Shown here one piece after another: positions 27,067 through 37,243 of a DNA stretch of 64,000 nt; the stretch's first letter is position 1; every line of letters starts with the position of its first letter. A model generated the notes under the pieces. It was not told the DNA's origin. It ran no database searches and worked only from the letters and a program-made list of their open reading frames with translations. The stretch is from G963663615 sp963663615 (GTDB taxonomy: Bacteria; Bacteroidota; Ignavibacteria; Ignavibacteriales; Melioribacteraceae). A program made the translations under genes and the position numbers. The DNA lies in assembly GCA_963663615.1 (NCBI GenBank), contig OY760517.1:1984001-2048000 (forward strand). The letters run 5' to 3'.

Positions 27067-30000
27067 TTACCTAACTTCTTTAGCTGGTCTGGCAGGAATC
27101 ATATTACTGTCTTTCTTTAATTCCTTTTTAACCTCTTTTATTGCAGCTTCAAGCTGTGCATCTACACCCTTTGCCAATGAAGCAGGATCATCATCAACTT
27201 CAACATCAGGATCCACTCCATGACCTTCCTTGAACCAGTCACCATCAGGATCATACATACGGAATGTAGGAGAAGTAAAATAACCACCATCAATTAATGT
27301 AGGAGCACCTGTAATTCCAATTAGTCCGCCCCAGGTTCTTGTACCAACAAGTTTACCAAGCTTTGCTTTTCTAAAGTAATCGGGAAATGCATCACCACCT
27401 GATCCACTCCAACCATTTATCATCATTACTTTTGGTCCAAAGTGACCATAACGAGGATGTTTCCAGGTTCTGCCGTCACGAACAGCCCAGAATGCTAATG
27501 GTTTTCTGTTAAGCATTTCAATAAATCTATCCGGAATTTGACCGCCGCTATTAAATCTTTCATCAACAATTAAACCTTTCTTGTGGAATTGTGCTCTAAA
27601 CTGTCTTTGCAATTCATTTTGTCCATCCCAGCCGGTACTTCTAACATAAATATATCCGGCTTCGCCATTAGTTGCTTCTTCCACACGTTTTCTATTACCT
27701 TCAATCCACGCAAGATGGCGTAATCTTCTTTCGCCTGTTAGTGTTTTAATAATTACTTTTTCGGCACCATCCATCTGTGGTTTTGAGTTTATAGTTAACT
27801 CAACAGTTTTTCCGCTTAAACCTTGAAAATAACTGTAAGGTGAAACTTCTGTATTCATTTCTATACCATTAACAGCAAGAATATAATCCCCTTCTTTAAC
27901 CTTTACACCAGGTTCATCAAAAGGTGATCGAACTTCCGATTCGTATTCTCCGGGACGAATAATTTTATCAATAAAATATTTACTGTTTTTAACACCCCAG
28001 TTAATTCCAAGATAACCTGTTCTAACTCGTTTTGTTGATTCCATATCACCACCACCTTTATAAGTGTGGGATGCACTAAGTTCACCTATAAGTTCACCTA
28101 TTAGGTAATCAACATCATATCTTGATACAGCATCATCAACAAGTTTACCATATCTGTCTCGCATTTCATCCCAGTCAACACCGTGCATATTTTCATCATA
28201 AAACATATCACGTTGTAATCTCCAAACATCATTAAATATCTGTTTCCATTCCTGTTTAAGATCAACATAAGCTGTCAATCCGTCTGTACTAACTTTATCA
28301 GACATTTCTTGAGAAGGTTTCGGATCAATAACAGCAAATGATCTTCTCTTTTGTACCAGCAATTTTTTACCATCTGCAGATAGGCTGTAACCGTTTATTC
28401 CAGAAATAATTGTTTTTTCTTCACGCTCAGTTAAATCAAAATACTTTAGTTCTCTTTCTCCGTTATGCGTACCTGAATTTGGTGAGCGCAAAAACAATAC
28501 TTTACCAGAAATAGCAGATAAGTTGCCCATGTTGCCAGCATATGGAGGCAAGTTTACCATTCTGCTTTCCATTCCTTCAAAATCAATAACCAGTCCGTCA
28601 TCAGCTTTTTCTTTATCGTCAGAGTCTTTTTCCTCTGATTTATCTTCTTTCTGTTCATCCGCTTTAACTTCTACTTCATCATTCTTGGCAAATAATGGAG
28701 TTTTCACATCTTTTCTTAATGTAAATAAAGCTAGAGAAGTAGCGTTTGGATAGATGAAAGTGCCATCATAATCACTATATACAGGCTGGTAAGTACGGTT
28801 GGTAGTAAAGTACAGGTATTTACCTTCAGGATCAAAAACAGGGTTACTGTTTTCGTAAAATTCATCAGTCACCTGATGCAATTTTGAATCTTGCGTATCA
28901 TAAATAAATATCGCCCTGTTCCTGTTTTCAAGTCCCCTTGAATAGGTGAAATATCTTGAATCATGCGACCAGTTTACACTGAATCCTTGTAACATACCAT
29001 GGAACATCCACAAACCCTGGTCAACCTTTTTAAGGTCCCTGGACTTTACATCCAGCATAAATATTTTCATTGCAATATCAACAAAAACCAACTTTTTACT
29101 ATCTGGTGACCAATATAGCGAATATTTGTATTTTTCACCTGTGTTTGTAAGTTTACTAACTTTTCCATTTGTAAGATCATTTAGATACAATTCATACTCA
29201 CCATCAGAGTCACTCCAATATGCAATATACTTTCCATTAGGAGACCATGCGGGATATCTTTCAGCACTACCGGAAGAATTTGTCAGGTTTTTGGTTACAC
29301 CATCTTTTGCCGGTACAGAAAATATTTCACCTCTTGCTTCAAAAACAACCCTGTTACCATCCGGAGAAATATCCACATTTTGTATGTAATTATTCAGTTT
29401 TGTGAATTTAGGTTTTAGCAAGTTAAAATCGGAGATAACTTCAACATTTACTTTCTTGTATTTTTCTGTCTCAAGATTCAATAAGTAAAGATCACCTCCT
29501 GCCGAAAATACTATTTCCTCATTGCCAATTGAAGGAAATTGCACATCATAATCAGCAAAATTTGTTAACTGTTTACTATCACCCGATTTTGTATCCAACA
29601 TCCACAGGTTATATCTTTTTTGCGTGTTATTATCCGATAAGAAATAAACTTTATCACCATGAAACATTGGTAATTCGTTGTTTGCATCATTATCAGTCAG
29701 TTTTTTAGAAGAACCATCTTTTACATTAAACCAGATAATATCGGGTGCAGTACCACCACGGTATCTTTTCCATGTTCTGAACAATCTTGTTCTTTTTGTA
29801 TAAACTACCTCATTACCATTTCCCGAAACCGAACCAAATTCACCATAAGGCATTGGTAAAGGTTTAGCTAATCCGCCCTTTACATCAATACTAAATAATT
29901 TGTTATATCTTGATCTTTCGGAATAACGTGAGGAAGCAAATAAAATTTTCTCTCCATCAGGATACCAGTCAAGCATCCTGTCAGTACCACCATAGTAAGT

Positions 30001-30306
30001 TATTCTTTCCGGAATGCCTCCCTCAACGGGAATAACATATATATCGGTATTACCATCATAGTTACCGCTAAAAGCAATTTTTTTACCATCAGGAGAAAAT
30101 TTGGGAAGATATTCCTCGCCAGCAGGAGAACTTAGTTTATTAGCTACACCACCAGTTTTTGCCACAACCCAGATGTCTCCACCATAAACAAATGTAATTT
30201 GCTTATCCGACACATCGGGATATCTGAATAATTTTGCGTTTGTTTGTGAAAATGAAATTGAATAGAGTAAAACTATGTTTATAAAAAACAGCAATAGTTT
30301 TTTCAT
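27067..30306 (-). CDS. Exported tricorn-type protease (TolB/PD40 propeller, PDZ, S41 peptidase)
   Basis: Protein of 1079 residues with a signal peptide (MKKLLLFFINIVLLYSISFS). About residues 25-540 carry repeated PD40/TolB-like blades (SPDGKKIAFSG, SPNGKYIAYWSD, SPDSKKLVFV). An acidic linker rich in Glu, Asp and Lys follows around 555-580. A tricorn C1-like helical part precedes a PDZ domain (VKEGDYILAVNG, about 825-870) and the S41 catalytic domain, whose nucleophile lies in NGWSGSGGDAFP around residue 967-969. Homologous tricorn proteases degrade peptides; here periplasmic. AGAGG lies five bases before the ATG. Confidence 0.9.
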   Translation of the reverse strand: MKKLLLFFINIVLLYSISFSQTNAKLFRYPDVSDKQITFVYGGDIWVVAKTGGVANKLSSPAGEEYLPKFSPDGKKIAFSGNYDGNTDIYVIPVEGGIPERITYYGGTDRMLDWYPDGEKILFASSRYSERSRYNKLFSIDVKGGLAKPLPMPYGEFGSVSGNGNEVVYTKRTRLFRTWKRYRGGTAPDIIWFNVKDGSSKKLTDNDANNELPMFHGDKVYFLSDNNTQKRYNLWMLDTKSGDSKQLTNFADYDVQFPSIGNEEIVFSAGGDLYLLNLETEKYKKVNVEVISDFNLLKPKFTKLNNYIQNVDISPDGNRVVFEARGEIFSVPAKDGVTKNLTNSSGSAERYPAWSPNGKYIAYWSDSDGEYELYLNDLTNGKVSKLTNTGEKYKYSLYWSPDSKKLVFVDIAMKIFMLDVKSRDLKKVDQGLWMFHGMLQGFSVNWSHDSRYFTYSRGLENRNRAIFIYDTQDSKLHQVTDEFYENSNPVFDPEGKYLYFTTNRTYQPVYSDYDGTFIYPNATSLALFTLRKDVKTPLFAKNDEVEVKADEQKEDKSEEKDSDDKEKADDGLVIDFEGMESRMVNLPPYAGNMGNLSAISGKVLFLRSPNSGTHNGERELKYFDLTEREEKTIISGINGYSLSADGKKLLVQKRRSFAVIDPKPSQEMSDKVSTDGLTAYVDLKQEWKQIFNDVWRLQRDMFYDENMHGVDWDEMRDRYGKLVDDAVSRYDVDYLIGELIGELSASHTYKGGGDMESTKRVRTGYLGINWGVKNSKYFIDKIIRPGEYESEVRSPFDEPGVKVKEGDYILAVNGIEMNTEVSPYSYFQGLSGKTVELTINSKPQMDGAEKVIIKTLTGERRLRHLAWIEGNRKRVEEATNGEAGYIYVRSTGWDGQNELQRQFRAQFHKKGLIVDERFNSGGQIPDRFIEMLNRKPLAFWAVRDGRTWKHPRYGHFGPKVMMINGWSGSGGDAFPDYFRKAKLGKLVGTRTWGGLIGITGAPTLIDGGYFTSPTFRMYDPDGDWFKEGHGVDPDVEVDDDPASLAKGVDAQLEAAIKEVKKELKKDSNMIPARPAKEVR

Positions 30307-30341
30307 GAAAACCTCTTGTTTTGTTAATATTATTTAAAGAG

Positions 30342-30349
30342 CAAATTTA
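30342..30349 (-). promoter_or_regulatory. Candidate -7 promoter box (TAAATTTG) for the tricorn-type protease
   Basis: TAnnTTTG match on the minus strand ending 36 bases before the ATG at 30306. No convincing -33 element. Confidence 0.4.
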
Positions 30350-30475
30350 TTACAATATGCTACTGCATTTTTTTAAAATAAAACTTTCTGCTACAACAAC
30401 ATTGAAATTTCTATTATATATTATTACTTAACCATTTAATTTGAATATCAAAAAATAATAAAAGAAGAAGAATTT

Positions 30476-31000
30476 ATGTTCGGAATTGATATCCTTGTAA
30501 AACTCTTTAAAATCTTGCGTTCTAACGCAACTCCCGGTCAAATTGCCGGTGGATTTATCCTGGGAATGGTTATTGGATTAACACCTTTTCTCAGCCTTCA
30601 CAATTTAGTCGTATTACTACTCATAATAGTTCTGAATGTTAATATCGGATCTGCATTATTCGGTTTTGCAATTTTTAGTCTCTTTGCTTACTTGCTTGAT
30701 CCCCTTTTCCATTCCTTCGGCTATTTTCTGCTTGTAGATCTCACATTTATGAAGTCTGTATATACTACACTTTATAACATGCCTTTAGTTTCATTATCAC
30801 GATTTTACAACACTGTTGTAATGGGTAGTCTGGTATTTTCAATTCTTGCAATGCTACCTGCCTATTTTGCTACTGCACGCTTTGTGGTAGTTTATCGCGA
30901 AAAACTTGACCCGAAATTTCAAAAACTTAAAATAGTACAGGCAGTAAAAGCCTCCAAATTGGGTGTCACTATTTCAAAAATTTATAGCTGGAGGCAATAA
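30476..31000 (+). CDS. TIGR03546-like membrane protein (DUF2062 type)
   Basis: Protein of 174 residues with several membrane helices (from GGFILGMVIGLTPFLSLHNLVVLLL onwards, in sections) and a basic C-terminal tail. The sequence and the directly overlapping downstream partner match the TIGR03546/TIGR03545 two-gene pair, an uncharacterised pair reported only from bacteria with outer membranes. The stop TAA shares its last A with the ATG of the partner at 31000. Function unknown; a role in envelope biogenesis or lipid transport is an inference from the AsmA-like partner. Confidence 0.7.
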   Translation: MFGIDILVKLFKILRSNATPGQIAGGFILGMVIGLTPFLSLHNLVVLLLIIVLNVNIGSALFGFAIFSLFAYLLDPLFHSFGYFLLVDLTFMKSVYTTLYNMPLVSLSRFYNTVVMGSLVFSILAMLPAYFATARFVVVYREKLDPKFQKLKIVQAVKASKLGVTISKIYSWRQ

Positions 31001-32832
31001 TGTTAAGAAAAGGCGGAATAATTGGAATTCTTGTTGTTGTTGTTTTATGTTATTTTATTGCTTTGTTCTTCACAAATTCCTGGCTTGAAAGCAATATAGA
31101 AGACGCAGGAACATCTTTGAATGGTGCTTTGGTTGAAATAGACGGACTAAACCTTTCTTTTATTAATGCTAAGCTTGGTTGGGAAAGATTACAAGTTACA
31201 AACCCTGATGATACATGGTATAACTCTTTTGAAACAGGTAAAACAGAATTTGATCTGGAAATATTGCCACTTCTTTCGGGCAAGTTTATTGTTGAAAATG
31301 CACAACTTACCGAAATTAAAACTAACACCAAAAGAGAAACTGACGGTAAAGTTGAAAAACAGGAAGAAACTAAAGTTGATACTTCCAACTTTATTTCAGA
31401 AACAAAAGGTTTTCTGGAAAATAATGTTAAAGAAACTACAGGGGTTGATTTAAGCCAACTTGATCAGAAAATTAATGTAGATAGTCTTCTCAAATTTTTA
31501 GACCTAAAAACTCCACACAAAATTGATTCGCTAAAAACTCTTTATACTGAAAGATATGAGTACTGGAATACTAAAATTGCCAATACTAATCCTGAAAAGG
31601 ATATAAAACAAATTGAAAGCGAAATAAAAAAAATCAAAGTAAATGATATAAAATCGCCGGAACAGGTTGCCACTTCTATAAGAGCATTAAAAAACACAAA
31701 AGACCTGATTGATTCGCTAAAAGGATTTATTGAAACCACACAAAACGATTTCAACAAAGACCTAAAAACAACGCAAACTGGTATAAAGGAAATTCCGCAA
31801 TGGATTCAATCGGATTACAATAAAGCTTTGAGTAAAGCAAAACTTCCGCAAATGGATGCTGAAAATATTGCCAAAATTTTGTTTGGTGGTCAGATGGTAG
31901 CTCAGGTTAACAAGTACCTCTCATATCTTGAAACTGCCAGGGAATATTCCGAATACATTCCCGAAAGTGAAGAAAAAGAACCTGAACCGCCTAGATTTGA
32001 AGGTCAGGATATTCACTTTTCCGGTAAATACGCACGACCCGATTTTTGGGTGCAAAAACTAAATTTATCTGGAGAAACAGAATCCGGATTACGATTAGAG
32101 GGACTCGCAAATGATATTACTTCACAGCAGTCACTTATAAATAAAATTACCACTGTTAATATAAAAGCCTTAGCTGCAACTCGCTCATTTAACCTCGACG
32201 GTAAACTGGATTACCTTACTGATATACCCAAGGAAATGGTGAAGCTGGATTATAAAGGTATTTCATTAAATAACACCAAAATTGCTGATACAGATATATT
32301 CCCGGATATGATACTTGAAGGAATTGGAGATATCTCAGCCTCTCTTTCATTTGAAGGTGAAGAATTAAACTCAGGAATAAATTTTAATTCCAAAGCACTT
32401 AAATTTGGAAAAGTTACTGGTAACAAGTCAGAAAAAATAAATCAGCTTGTAAATGATGTTGTTAGTAACATCAATAATCTTAAAATCGATGCTAAAATTT
32501 ATGGTAACAAAAATGATTTGAAATTTGCAGTAAGCTCAAATATCGATAAACTGTTCATGAATAGTTTTAATAACGTGCTTAGTAAAGAACTTAGCTCAGC
32601 AAAAGCAAAAATAAAATCGTATGTTAATAACGAGATAAACGAATATAAAAGTAAGCTTGATAACTTAATTGCTGAAAATGAAAAGAAAATAACAAATAAA
32701 CTAAACGATATTGAAGCAAAATTAGGGGTAAAAACTGATTTGCTTGAAAACAAAAATAAAGAACTTGAAAAGAAAAAGGCTGAATTACTAAAAGGTGCCG
32801 GTGGTGGCATCCTTAATATATTTGGTAACTAA
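31000..32832 (+). CDS. TIGR03545-like AsmA-related envelope protein
   Basis: Protein of 610 residues with one N-terminal membrane helix (about 7-26), then an AsmA-like start (TSLNGALVEIDGLNLSF), a long helical, Lys/Glu-rich middle (about 100-300) and beta-rich sections after residue 340. The last 80 residues are a charged coiled-coil-like helix. The pairing with the DUF2062-type gene identifies the TIGR03545 family. AsmA-type proteins bridge inner and outer membranes and move phospholipid in characterised cases; that this one does so is inference. An intrinsic terminator follows immediately. Confidence 0.7.
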   Translation: MLRKGGIIGILVVVVLCYFIALFFTNSWLESNIEDAGTSLNGALVEIDGLNLSFINAKLGWERLQVTNPDDTWYNSFETGKTEFDLEILPLLSGKFIVENAQLTEIKTNTKRETDGKVEKQEETKVDTSNFISETKGFLENNVKETTGVDLSQLDQKINVDSLLKFLDLKTPHKIDSLKTLYTERYEYWNTKIANTNPEKDIKQIESEIKKIKVNDIKSPEQVATSIRALKNTKDLIDSLKGFIETTQNDFNKDLKTTQTGIKEIPQWIQSDYNKALSKAKLPQMDAENIAKILFGGQMVAQVNKYLSYLETAREYSEYIPESEEKEPEPPRFEGQDIHFSGKYARPDFWVQKLNLSGETESGLRLEGLANDITSQQSLINKITTVNIKALAATRSFNLDGKLDYLTDIPKEMVKLDYKGISLNNTKIADTDIFPDMILEGIGDISASLSFEGEELNSGINFNSKALKFGKVTGNKSEKINQLVNDVVSNINNLKIDAKIYGNKNDLKFAVSSNIDKLFMNSFNNVLSKELSSAKAKIKSYVNNEINEYKSKLDNLIAENEKKITNKLNDIEAKLGVKTDLLENKNKELEKKKAELLKGAGGGILNIFGN

Positions 32833-32839
32833 ATTTAAT

Positions 32840-32863
32840 GCCCTTCTTAGGAAGGGCTTTTCT
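32840..32863 (+). terminator. Intrinsic terminator after the TIGR03545-like gene
   Basis: GCCCTTC (32840-32846) and GAAGGGC (32851-32857) form a seven-base stem with a four-base loop, then TTTTCT. It ends only a few bases before the next start codon (32867), so the following gene would need its own promoter or readthrough. Confidence 0.8.
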
Positions 32864-32866
32864 GAT

Positions 32867-33520
32867 ATGAACAAATTTATCGACATACATACACACAAAA
32901 TAAAAAAAGCCAACTATCTTATCTCAGTTTATAATCATTTTCTCCAGGATGAATTACCGAAAGTTGATAGTTTGTTTTCTGTTGGTTTGCATCCATGGCA
33001 CATATCAAAATTAGACTTAACAATTCTTGATAAATCTCTCGAAAACCTCATTCATAAAAAGGCACCAGCATTTATTGGTGAGATTGGAATAGACAGAAAT
33101 ATTGATATTCCCCTCGAAGTTCAAACAGAGTATTTCCTGAAACAAGCAATAATTGCAGAACAGTTTAATTTACCAGTAATAATTCACTCTGTGCGAACTG
33201 TATATGATATTATCAAAATAAAAAAGGAACACAAGTTTCAACAACCATGGATATTGCATAGCTTCAATGGTAACATCCAAATGATAGATGAAGCATTAAA
33301 ATACAATTTCTATTTTTCATTTGGGAGCAATTTGTTTAGAAATAATTTCAATGACAAACAACTCAAATCCATTCCGCTTGAATATACCTTTCTTGAAACT
33401 GATGACGCTGATTATTCAATTATTGATGTTTTTGCTCGCTTTTGTGCTTTAAGAAACATAGATTTAGAATCCTTAAAAAAGACTGTTTATAATAATTTTA
33501 CAAGAATTAATAATTTCTAA
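32867..33520 (+). CDS. TatD-family metal-dependent hydrolase (divergent)
   Basis: TIM-barrel hydrolase of 217 residues, shorter than the usual 260. Metal-site motifs: FIDIHTHK, SVGLHPWH, IGEIGIDR, VIIHSVR, ILHSFNG and ETDDADYS. TatD enzymes act as DNases or D-aminoacyl-tRNA hydrolases in characterised cases. Start set at ATG 32867, because further upstream the frame runs through the terminator. The tcdA-like gene starts one base after its stop. Short sequence blocks are missing relative to TatD, so substrate is uncertain. Confidence 0.8.
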   Translation: MNKFIDIHTHKIKKANYLISVYNHFLQDELPKVDSLFSVGLHPWHISKLDLTILDKSLENLIHKKAPAFIGEIGIDRNIDIPLEVQTEYFLKQAIIAEQFNLPVIIHSVRTVYDIIKIKKEHKFQQPWILHSFNGNIQMIDEALKYNFYFSFGSNLFRNNFNDKQLKSIPLEYTFLETDDADYSIIDVFARFCALRNIDLESLKKTVYNNFTRINNF

Positions 33521-33521
33521 T

Positions 33522-34256
33522 ATGCACTGGCTTGAAAGAACAGAACTGTTACTAGGTGATAATAAAATTGAACAACTAAAAAAAAGCAATGTACTTGTTT
33601 TTGGTTTAGGCGGAGTAGGAGCAATTGCAGCAGAAATGGTTTGTCGTGCCGGGATTGGCAATATGACCATTATTGATGGTGATAAATTCGAAATCACTAA
33701 TCTAAATCGACAGATACATGCTGTTAACAGTACAATTGGTAAATCGAAAGCAGAAGTTGTTGGGAGCAAGCTAAAAGATATTAATCCTGAATTGAATTTA
33801 ATTGTATTGGATAAATATTTTGATGAAGATACAATGAAACAGTTTAATATTGAAGAATTCGATTATGTTATTGATGCAATCGATACTCTTTCACCAAAAG
33901 TTGAATTATTGGCTCTTGCCTACAATAAGGATATTCCTATCATAAGTTCCTTCGGATCCGGTGGCAAGTTTGATCCCACTAAAATAAAAATAACCGATAT
34001 TAAAAAATCGCAGAACTGTAAATTTGGCAGATTCGTACGAAAACGCTTACACCAAAAGGGGATATATAAAGGCATCAAGGTTGTATGGTCACCTGAAGAT
34101 GTCGATAAATCGGCAGTCCGCGAAGAGTATGGAAGAAACAAGCGGAGCACAGTTGGTACAATTTCATTTATGCCTTCAATATTTGGATGTTATTGTGCAT
34201 CTGTAGTGATTAATGACCTTCTAAACGAACAATCGGAAGAGCAAGCATACATCTAA
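33522..34256 (+). CDS. tcdA: tRNA threonylcarbamoyladenosine dehydratase TcdA-like (ThiF/E1 family)
   Basis: E1-like adenylating enzyme of 244 residues. Nucleotide-binding loop VFGLGGVGAIAAEM, the DGDKFEITNLNRQIHA segment, VIDAIDTLSPK and the C-terminal GTISFMPSIFG block match the TcdA/CsdL (YgdL) group, which cyclises t6A37 of tRNA to ct6A using ATP. A general ThiF/MoeB role is the alternative, but no thiamine or molybdopterin genes are adjacent. It ends the plus-strand run; the region after it is decayed. Confidence 0.85.
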   Translation: MHWLERTELLLGDNKIEQLKKSNVLVFGLGGVGAIAAEMVCRAGIGNMTIIDGDKFEITNLNRQIHAVNSTIGKSKAEVVGSKLKDINPELNLIVLDKYFDEDTMKQFNIEEFDYVIDAIDTLSPKVELLALAYNKDIPIISSFGSGGKFDPTKIKITDIKKSQNCKFGRFVRKRLHQKGIYKGIKVVWSPEDVDKSAVREEYGRNKRSTVGTISFMPSIFGCYCASVVINDLLNEQSEEQAYI

Positions 34257-34832
34257 CCTCGTATTTAAATGGCACAATATAACCATTTGTATTTACTTAT
34301 CTTAGCAAATCCAGCTTTATTCTTTTTCTACAACCCCACACTACAAATCAAACATCCGATAATAAAACATTCATCTTAACACCAGAAATTATTATCTGGC
34401 ATCTGTCTTGTCTATCCTATTGTTTTATAATAGGTTAATTGATTATACCTGATATTATCTTTAAATGCTCCCCTATTTAAACATTTCATGCCGAATTCAC
34501 ATGAATAAGACAGTATCCACTTTATATTGTTAAGCATTCTTAACTTAGTAAATTAGTCCATATTTACGCATCGGAGCAAGGCTAAATTAGCAACAACTAA
34601 ACGTAGTTATAAGTCTGTTTCACATAGCTTTATTCTGTTCAATAAAAGCTTTTTCTATTCCTTTCGGCATCCTCAACCCGCAATATTCATCTAAACGAAC
34701 AAATGCTCCCTGTTCTAGTACTTATGAACCGTCTTATTATTGAATCCTGCTTGCTCCCCCATTGTATTCCGATGATTTAAGTAATTGTTGTTTATTGCAA
34801 TAATTATAGTATAAATCTTGTATAGAAGAAGT
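34257..34832. other. 576-base non-coding, apparently decayed stretch
   Basis: No intact gene in either direction. Stop codons are dense in all frames. On the minus strand between about 34620 and 34730 a short reading (LEQGAFVRLDEYCGLRMPKG) followed by a stop looks like a fragment of an old coding region, but it is too short to identify. No tRNA, terminator or repeat was seen. Confidence 0.55.
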
Positions 34833-36050
34833 ATGAACAAAAGACTTTCTTATAAATTTTTGATTCCAACTAATGCCTTCATTTTCTTTTTACGAAATTT
34901 TGAAAACGGACGAATACTTAAGCAGGTAGCTCAGCAAAAGGACAATAAACTTTAGACGTTAAATCAGGATTTGACCTTAATTATTGATCTTGTACTTAAA
35001 CAGGTAAAGAGTGGTTTTAGACTACTACGTTCCTATTCTCTTGAGAAAGGTGATCCATCATTGGGAGCATTAACAAATGTTAATGTAAAACAAGCATGTA
35101 ATCTTTTTTTGGAAATCATACAGTTGCCAATAACTTTGAAATAGTAGAAAAAGTAAAAGAGGCATTGGATGGCACAGCATCAATATTTTCCTATTCCGAC
35201 GGCGAGTATGTAAGAATTTCAACCAATGTGTAAAAATCAGATGGAAACAGAGCAATTGGTACAATATTGAATCCTGAAGGAAAAGCTATTAAACTAATAA
35301 ATGGTGGCAAGCCTTATTACGGACTCGTTAATATTCTTGACTCCCCTTACCTAACCTGCTATAAACCAATTAAGGAAAACTCCGGAAATATTGCAGGTAT
35401 ATGGTACGCCGGGTATAAACTATCTAAACTTGATAATATTGGTAAGATAATTGGCGAATCCAAAATACTTGTTAATGGATTTGTAGCCTTATTGGATAAT
35501 AATGATAATATTGTATATAAGTCTGACAATACAGAAACCTCCGTTATCACAAATATCATAAAAACCGGCTCCAGCGAATGGATAACATCCAGTAAATCAT
35601 TTACTCCCTGGAACTATACAATTCTGGTTGCATACCCCAAGACTGATATTGATGACTTGCTGGCTGAATCAACACAAACATTAATTTTAGCAGGTGCAAT
35701 TGTTTCACTATTTTTACTTCTGATAGTTTATCTAATTGTTAATCGTTCAGTTATAAAACCTTTGTGCAGCTTAACAGACACCTCAGAGATAATTGTAAAT
35801 GGTAATTTGAATGTTGAATTTAAAATTTCTTCTCAAGATGAATTTTCACTCCTGGCAAATGATTTTAATCTCATGGTTGCAAATCTTCGGGAAACAATAA
35901 AAGAAAGCGAAACAAAATCGCTTTAAGCAAAGCAAGCTGCTGAGGCAGCAAATAAAGCGGAACAAAAATCTTTCGAACAACAAAATTGTCTTGCTCTTCA
36001 TACTAAAAACCTTTTGGAAATGACAGATCAGTTTATTGTAACCTCTGATA
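34833..36050 (+). pseudogene. Remnant of a Cache/HAMP sensor or methyl-accepting chemotaxis protein
   Basis: Starts at an ATG (MNKRLSYKFLIPTNA) and carries several in-frame stops and at least one frameshift before 35267. From 35267 to 35926 a clean frame encodes most of a Cache_3/Cache_2-type sensor domain (YYGLVNILDSPYLTCYKP, IAGIWYAGYKLSKLD), a membrane helix around 35670-35750 and a HAMP segment (SVIKPLCSLTDTSEI, FSLLANDFNLMV). A TAA at 35924-35926 is followed by a few more coding-like codons (AKQAAEAANKAEQ, LLEMTDQFIV); the signalling domain is absent. An intact parent would be 600 or more residues. No other chemotaxis genes lie nearby. Confidence 0.8.
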
Positions 36051-36072
36051 GCACAAAATTTTTGAAAAAGAA

Positions 36073-36099
36073 AAAAGCTTTAGTAAGCTTTTCTTTTTC
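36073..36099 (+). terminator. Intrinsic terminator after the sensor pseudogene
   Basis: AAAAGCTT (36073-36080) pairs with AAGCTTTT (36085-36092) over a TAGT loop, followed by CTTTTTC. Retained although the gene is broken. Confidence 0.7.
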
Positions 36100-36127
36100 A
36101 TTATTTCACTACATTCCAAATATTTAA

Positions 36128-36135
36128 TATCTTTG
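36128..36135 (+). promoter_or_regulatory. Candidate -7 promoter box (TATCTTTG) for manC
   Basis: TAnnTTTG match ending 32 bases before the manC ATG and placed just after the preceding terminator. Confidence 0.5.
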
Positions 36136-36166
36136 GGTATAAATTCATTAATAAAAGGATATCTGC

Positions 36167-37234
36167 ATGGAAAAGTTTGTAGTGATTATGGCAGGTGGTG
36201 TAGGCTCCCGCTTTTGGCCTCGAAGTAGAAAAACTTCACCTAAACAGTTATTAAATATTTTCGGTGAACAAACCATGATTCAGGAAACTGTTAGCAGACT
36301 GGATGGTTTGGTAAAACCGGAAAATATATTCATCATTACCAACAAAGTTCAAAAAGCACTCATTGAGGAGCAACTTCCTGAATTACCTGCTGATAACGTT
36401 ATTGCTGAGCCTGTTGGAAGAAATACTGCTCCATGTGTAGGATTAGCATCTGTTGTTATTGGCAAGCGTGCAAACGATGGTGTAATTATTACCTTACCTG
36501 CTGATCATGTAATAAAAGATAAAGTAAAATTCCACAACGCTATCAATCTTGCCTGTGAATATGCTTATAATGATAAAGGTCTTGTTACTTTTGGTATTAC
36601 CCCTACCCGTCCGGAAACCGGCTATGGATATATCAATATTAACAAGGAAGAAGTTACCAAAGGTGTTTGGTCCGTTAATAAATTTGTTGAAAAACCAAAC
36701 CTTGAAAAAGCAAAAGAATATTTGAAGGAAGGTAACTACCTATGGAATTCCGGAATGTTTATTTGGCGTGCAGATGTTATTGCAGAAGAAATTAAAGAAT
36801 ACTTGCCATCTCTTCATCAGGGTCTGAAAGATATTGACGAAGCGATTGACAATAATAATTTCCTTCCGGCACTAGCTCAAATATTTCCTGCATTTGAAAG
36901 TATATCTGTTGATTATGGAATAATGGAACACTCTAAAAGAGTTTTTCTTGTTGAAGGTAATTTTGACTGGAGTGACGTTGGTAGCTGGGAAACAGTTTAT
37001 GAGCTTGGCAGCAAAGATGAGAATAATAACTGTAATAATGCTGATGTGCTTAATTTCAAATCATCAGGCAATTATACTTTTTCCAAGGAAAAGTTTGTTG
37101 CACTTGTTGGAGTTGAAAACATGATTGTAATTGATACAAAAGATGCTATTCTTGTTTGCAACAGGGATAACACGCAGGATGTAAAAAAAGTTGTGGATTA
37201 TCTGAACGATAAAAACAAAACCGATTTGGTTTAA
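36167..37234 (+). CDS. manC: Mannose-1-phosphate guanylyltransferase
   Basis: Nucleotidyltransferase of 355 residues making GDP-mannose from mannose 1-phosphate and GTP. The signature MAGGVGSRFWPRSR with PKQLL is at the N terminus; LPADHVIKD, TPTRPETGYGYI, KFVEKPNLEKAKEYL and NFDWSDVGSWETV follow. The C-terminal phosphomannose-isomerase domain of bifunctional enzymes is absent, as in many Bacteroidota. AAAGGA precedes the ATG by nine bases. GDP-mannose would feed the surface-glycan genes seen at 20824-27045. Confidence 0.92.
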   Translation: MEKFVVIMAGGVGSRFWPRSRKTSPKQLLNIFGEQTMIQETVSRLDGLVKPENIFIITNKVQKALIEEQLPELPADNVIAEPVGRNTAPCVGLASVVIGKRANDGVIITLPADHVIKDKVKFHNAINLACEYAYNDKGLVTFGITPTRPETGYGYININKEEVTKGVWSVNKFVEKPNLEKAKEYLKEGNYLWNSGMFIWRADVIAEEIKEYLPSLHQGLKDIDEAIDNNNFLPALAQIFPAFESISVDYGIMEHSKRVFLVEGNFDWSDVGSWETVYELGSKDENNNCNNADVLNFKSSGNYTFSKEKFVALVGVENMIVIDTKDAILVCNRDNTQDVKKVVDYLNDKNKTDLV

Positions 37235-37243
37235 AATAAAGAT

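Noticed and set aside
34620..34730. Minus-strand coding fragment (LEQGAFVRLDEYCGL...)
   Set aside because: About 30 codons bounded by stops; too short to assign to a gene or mobile element.
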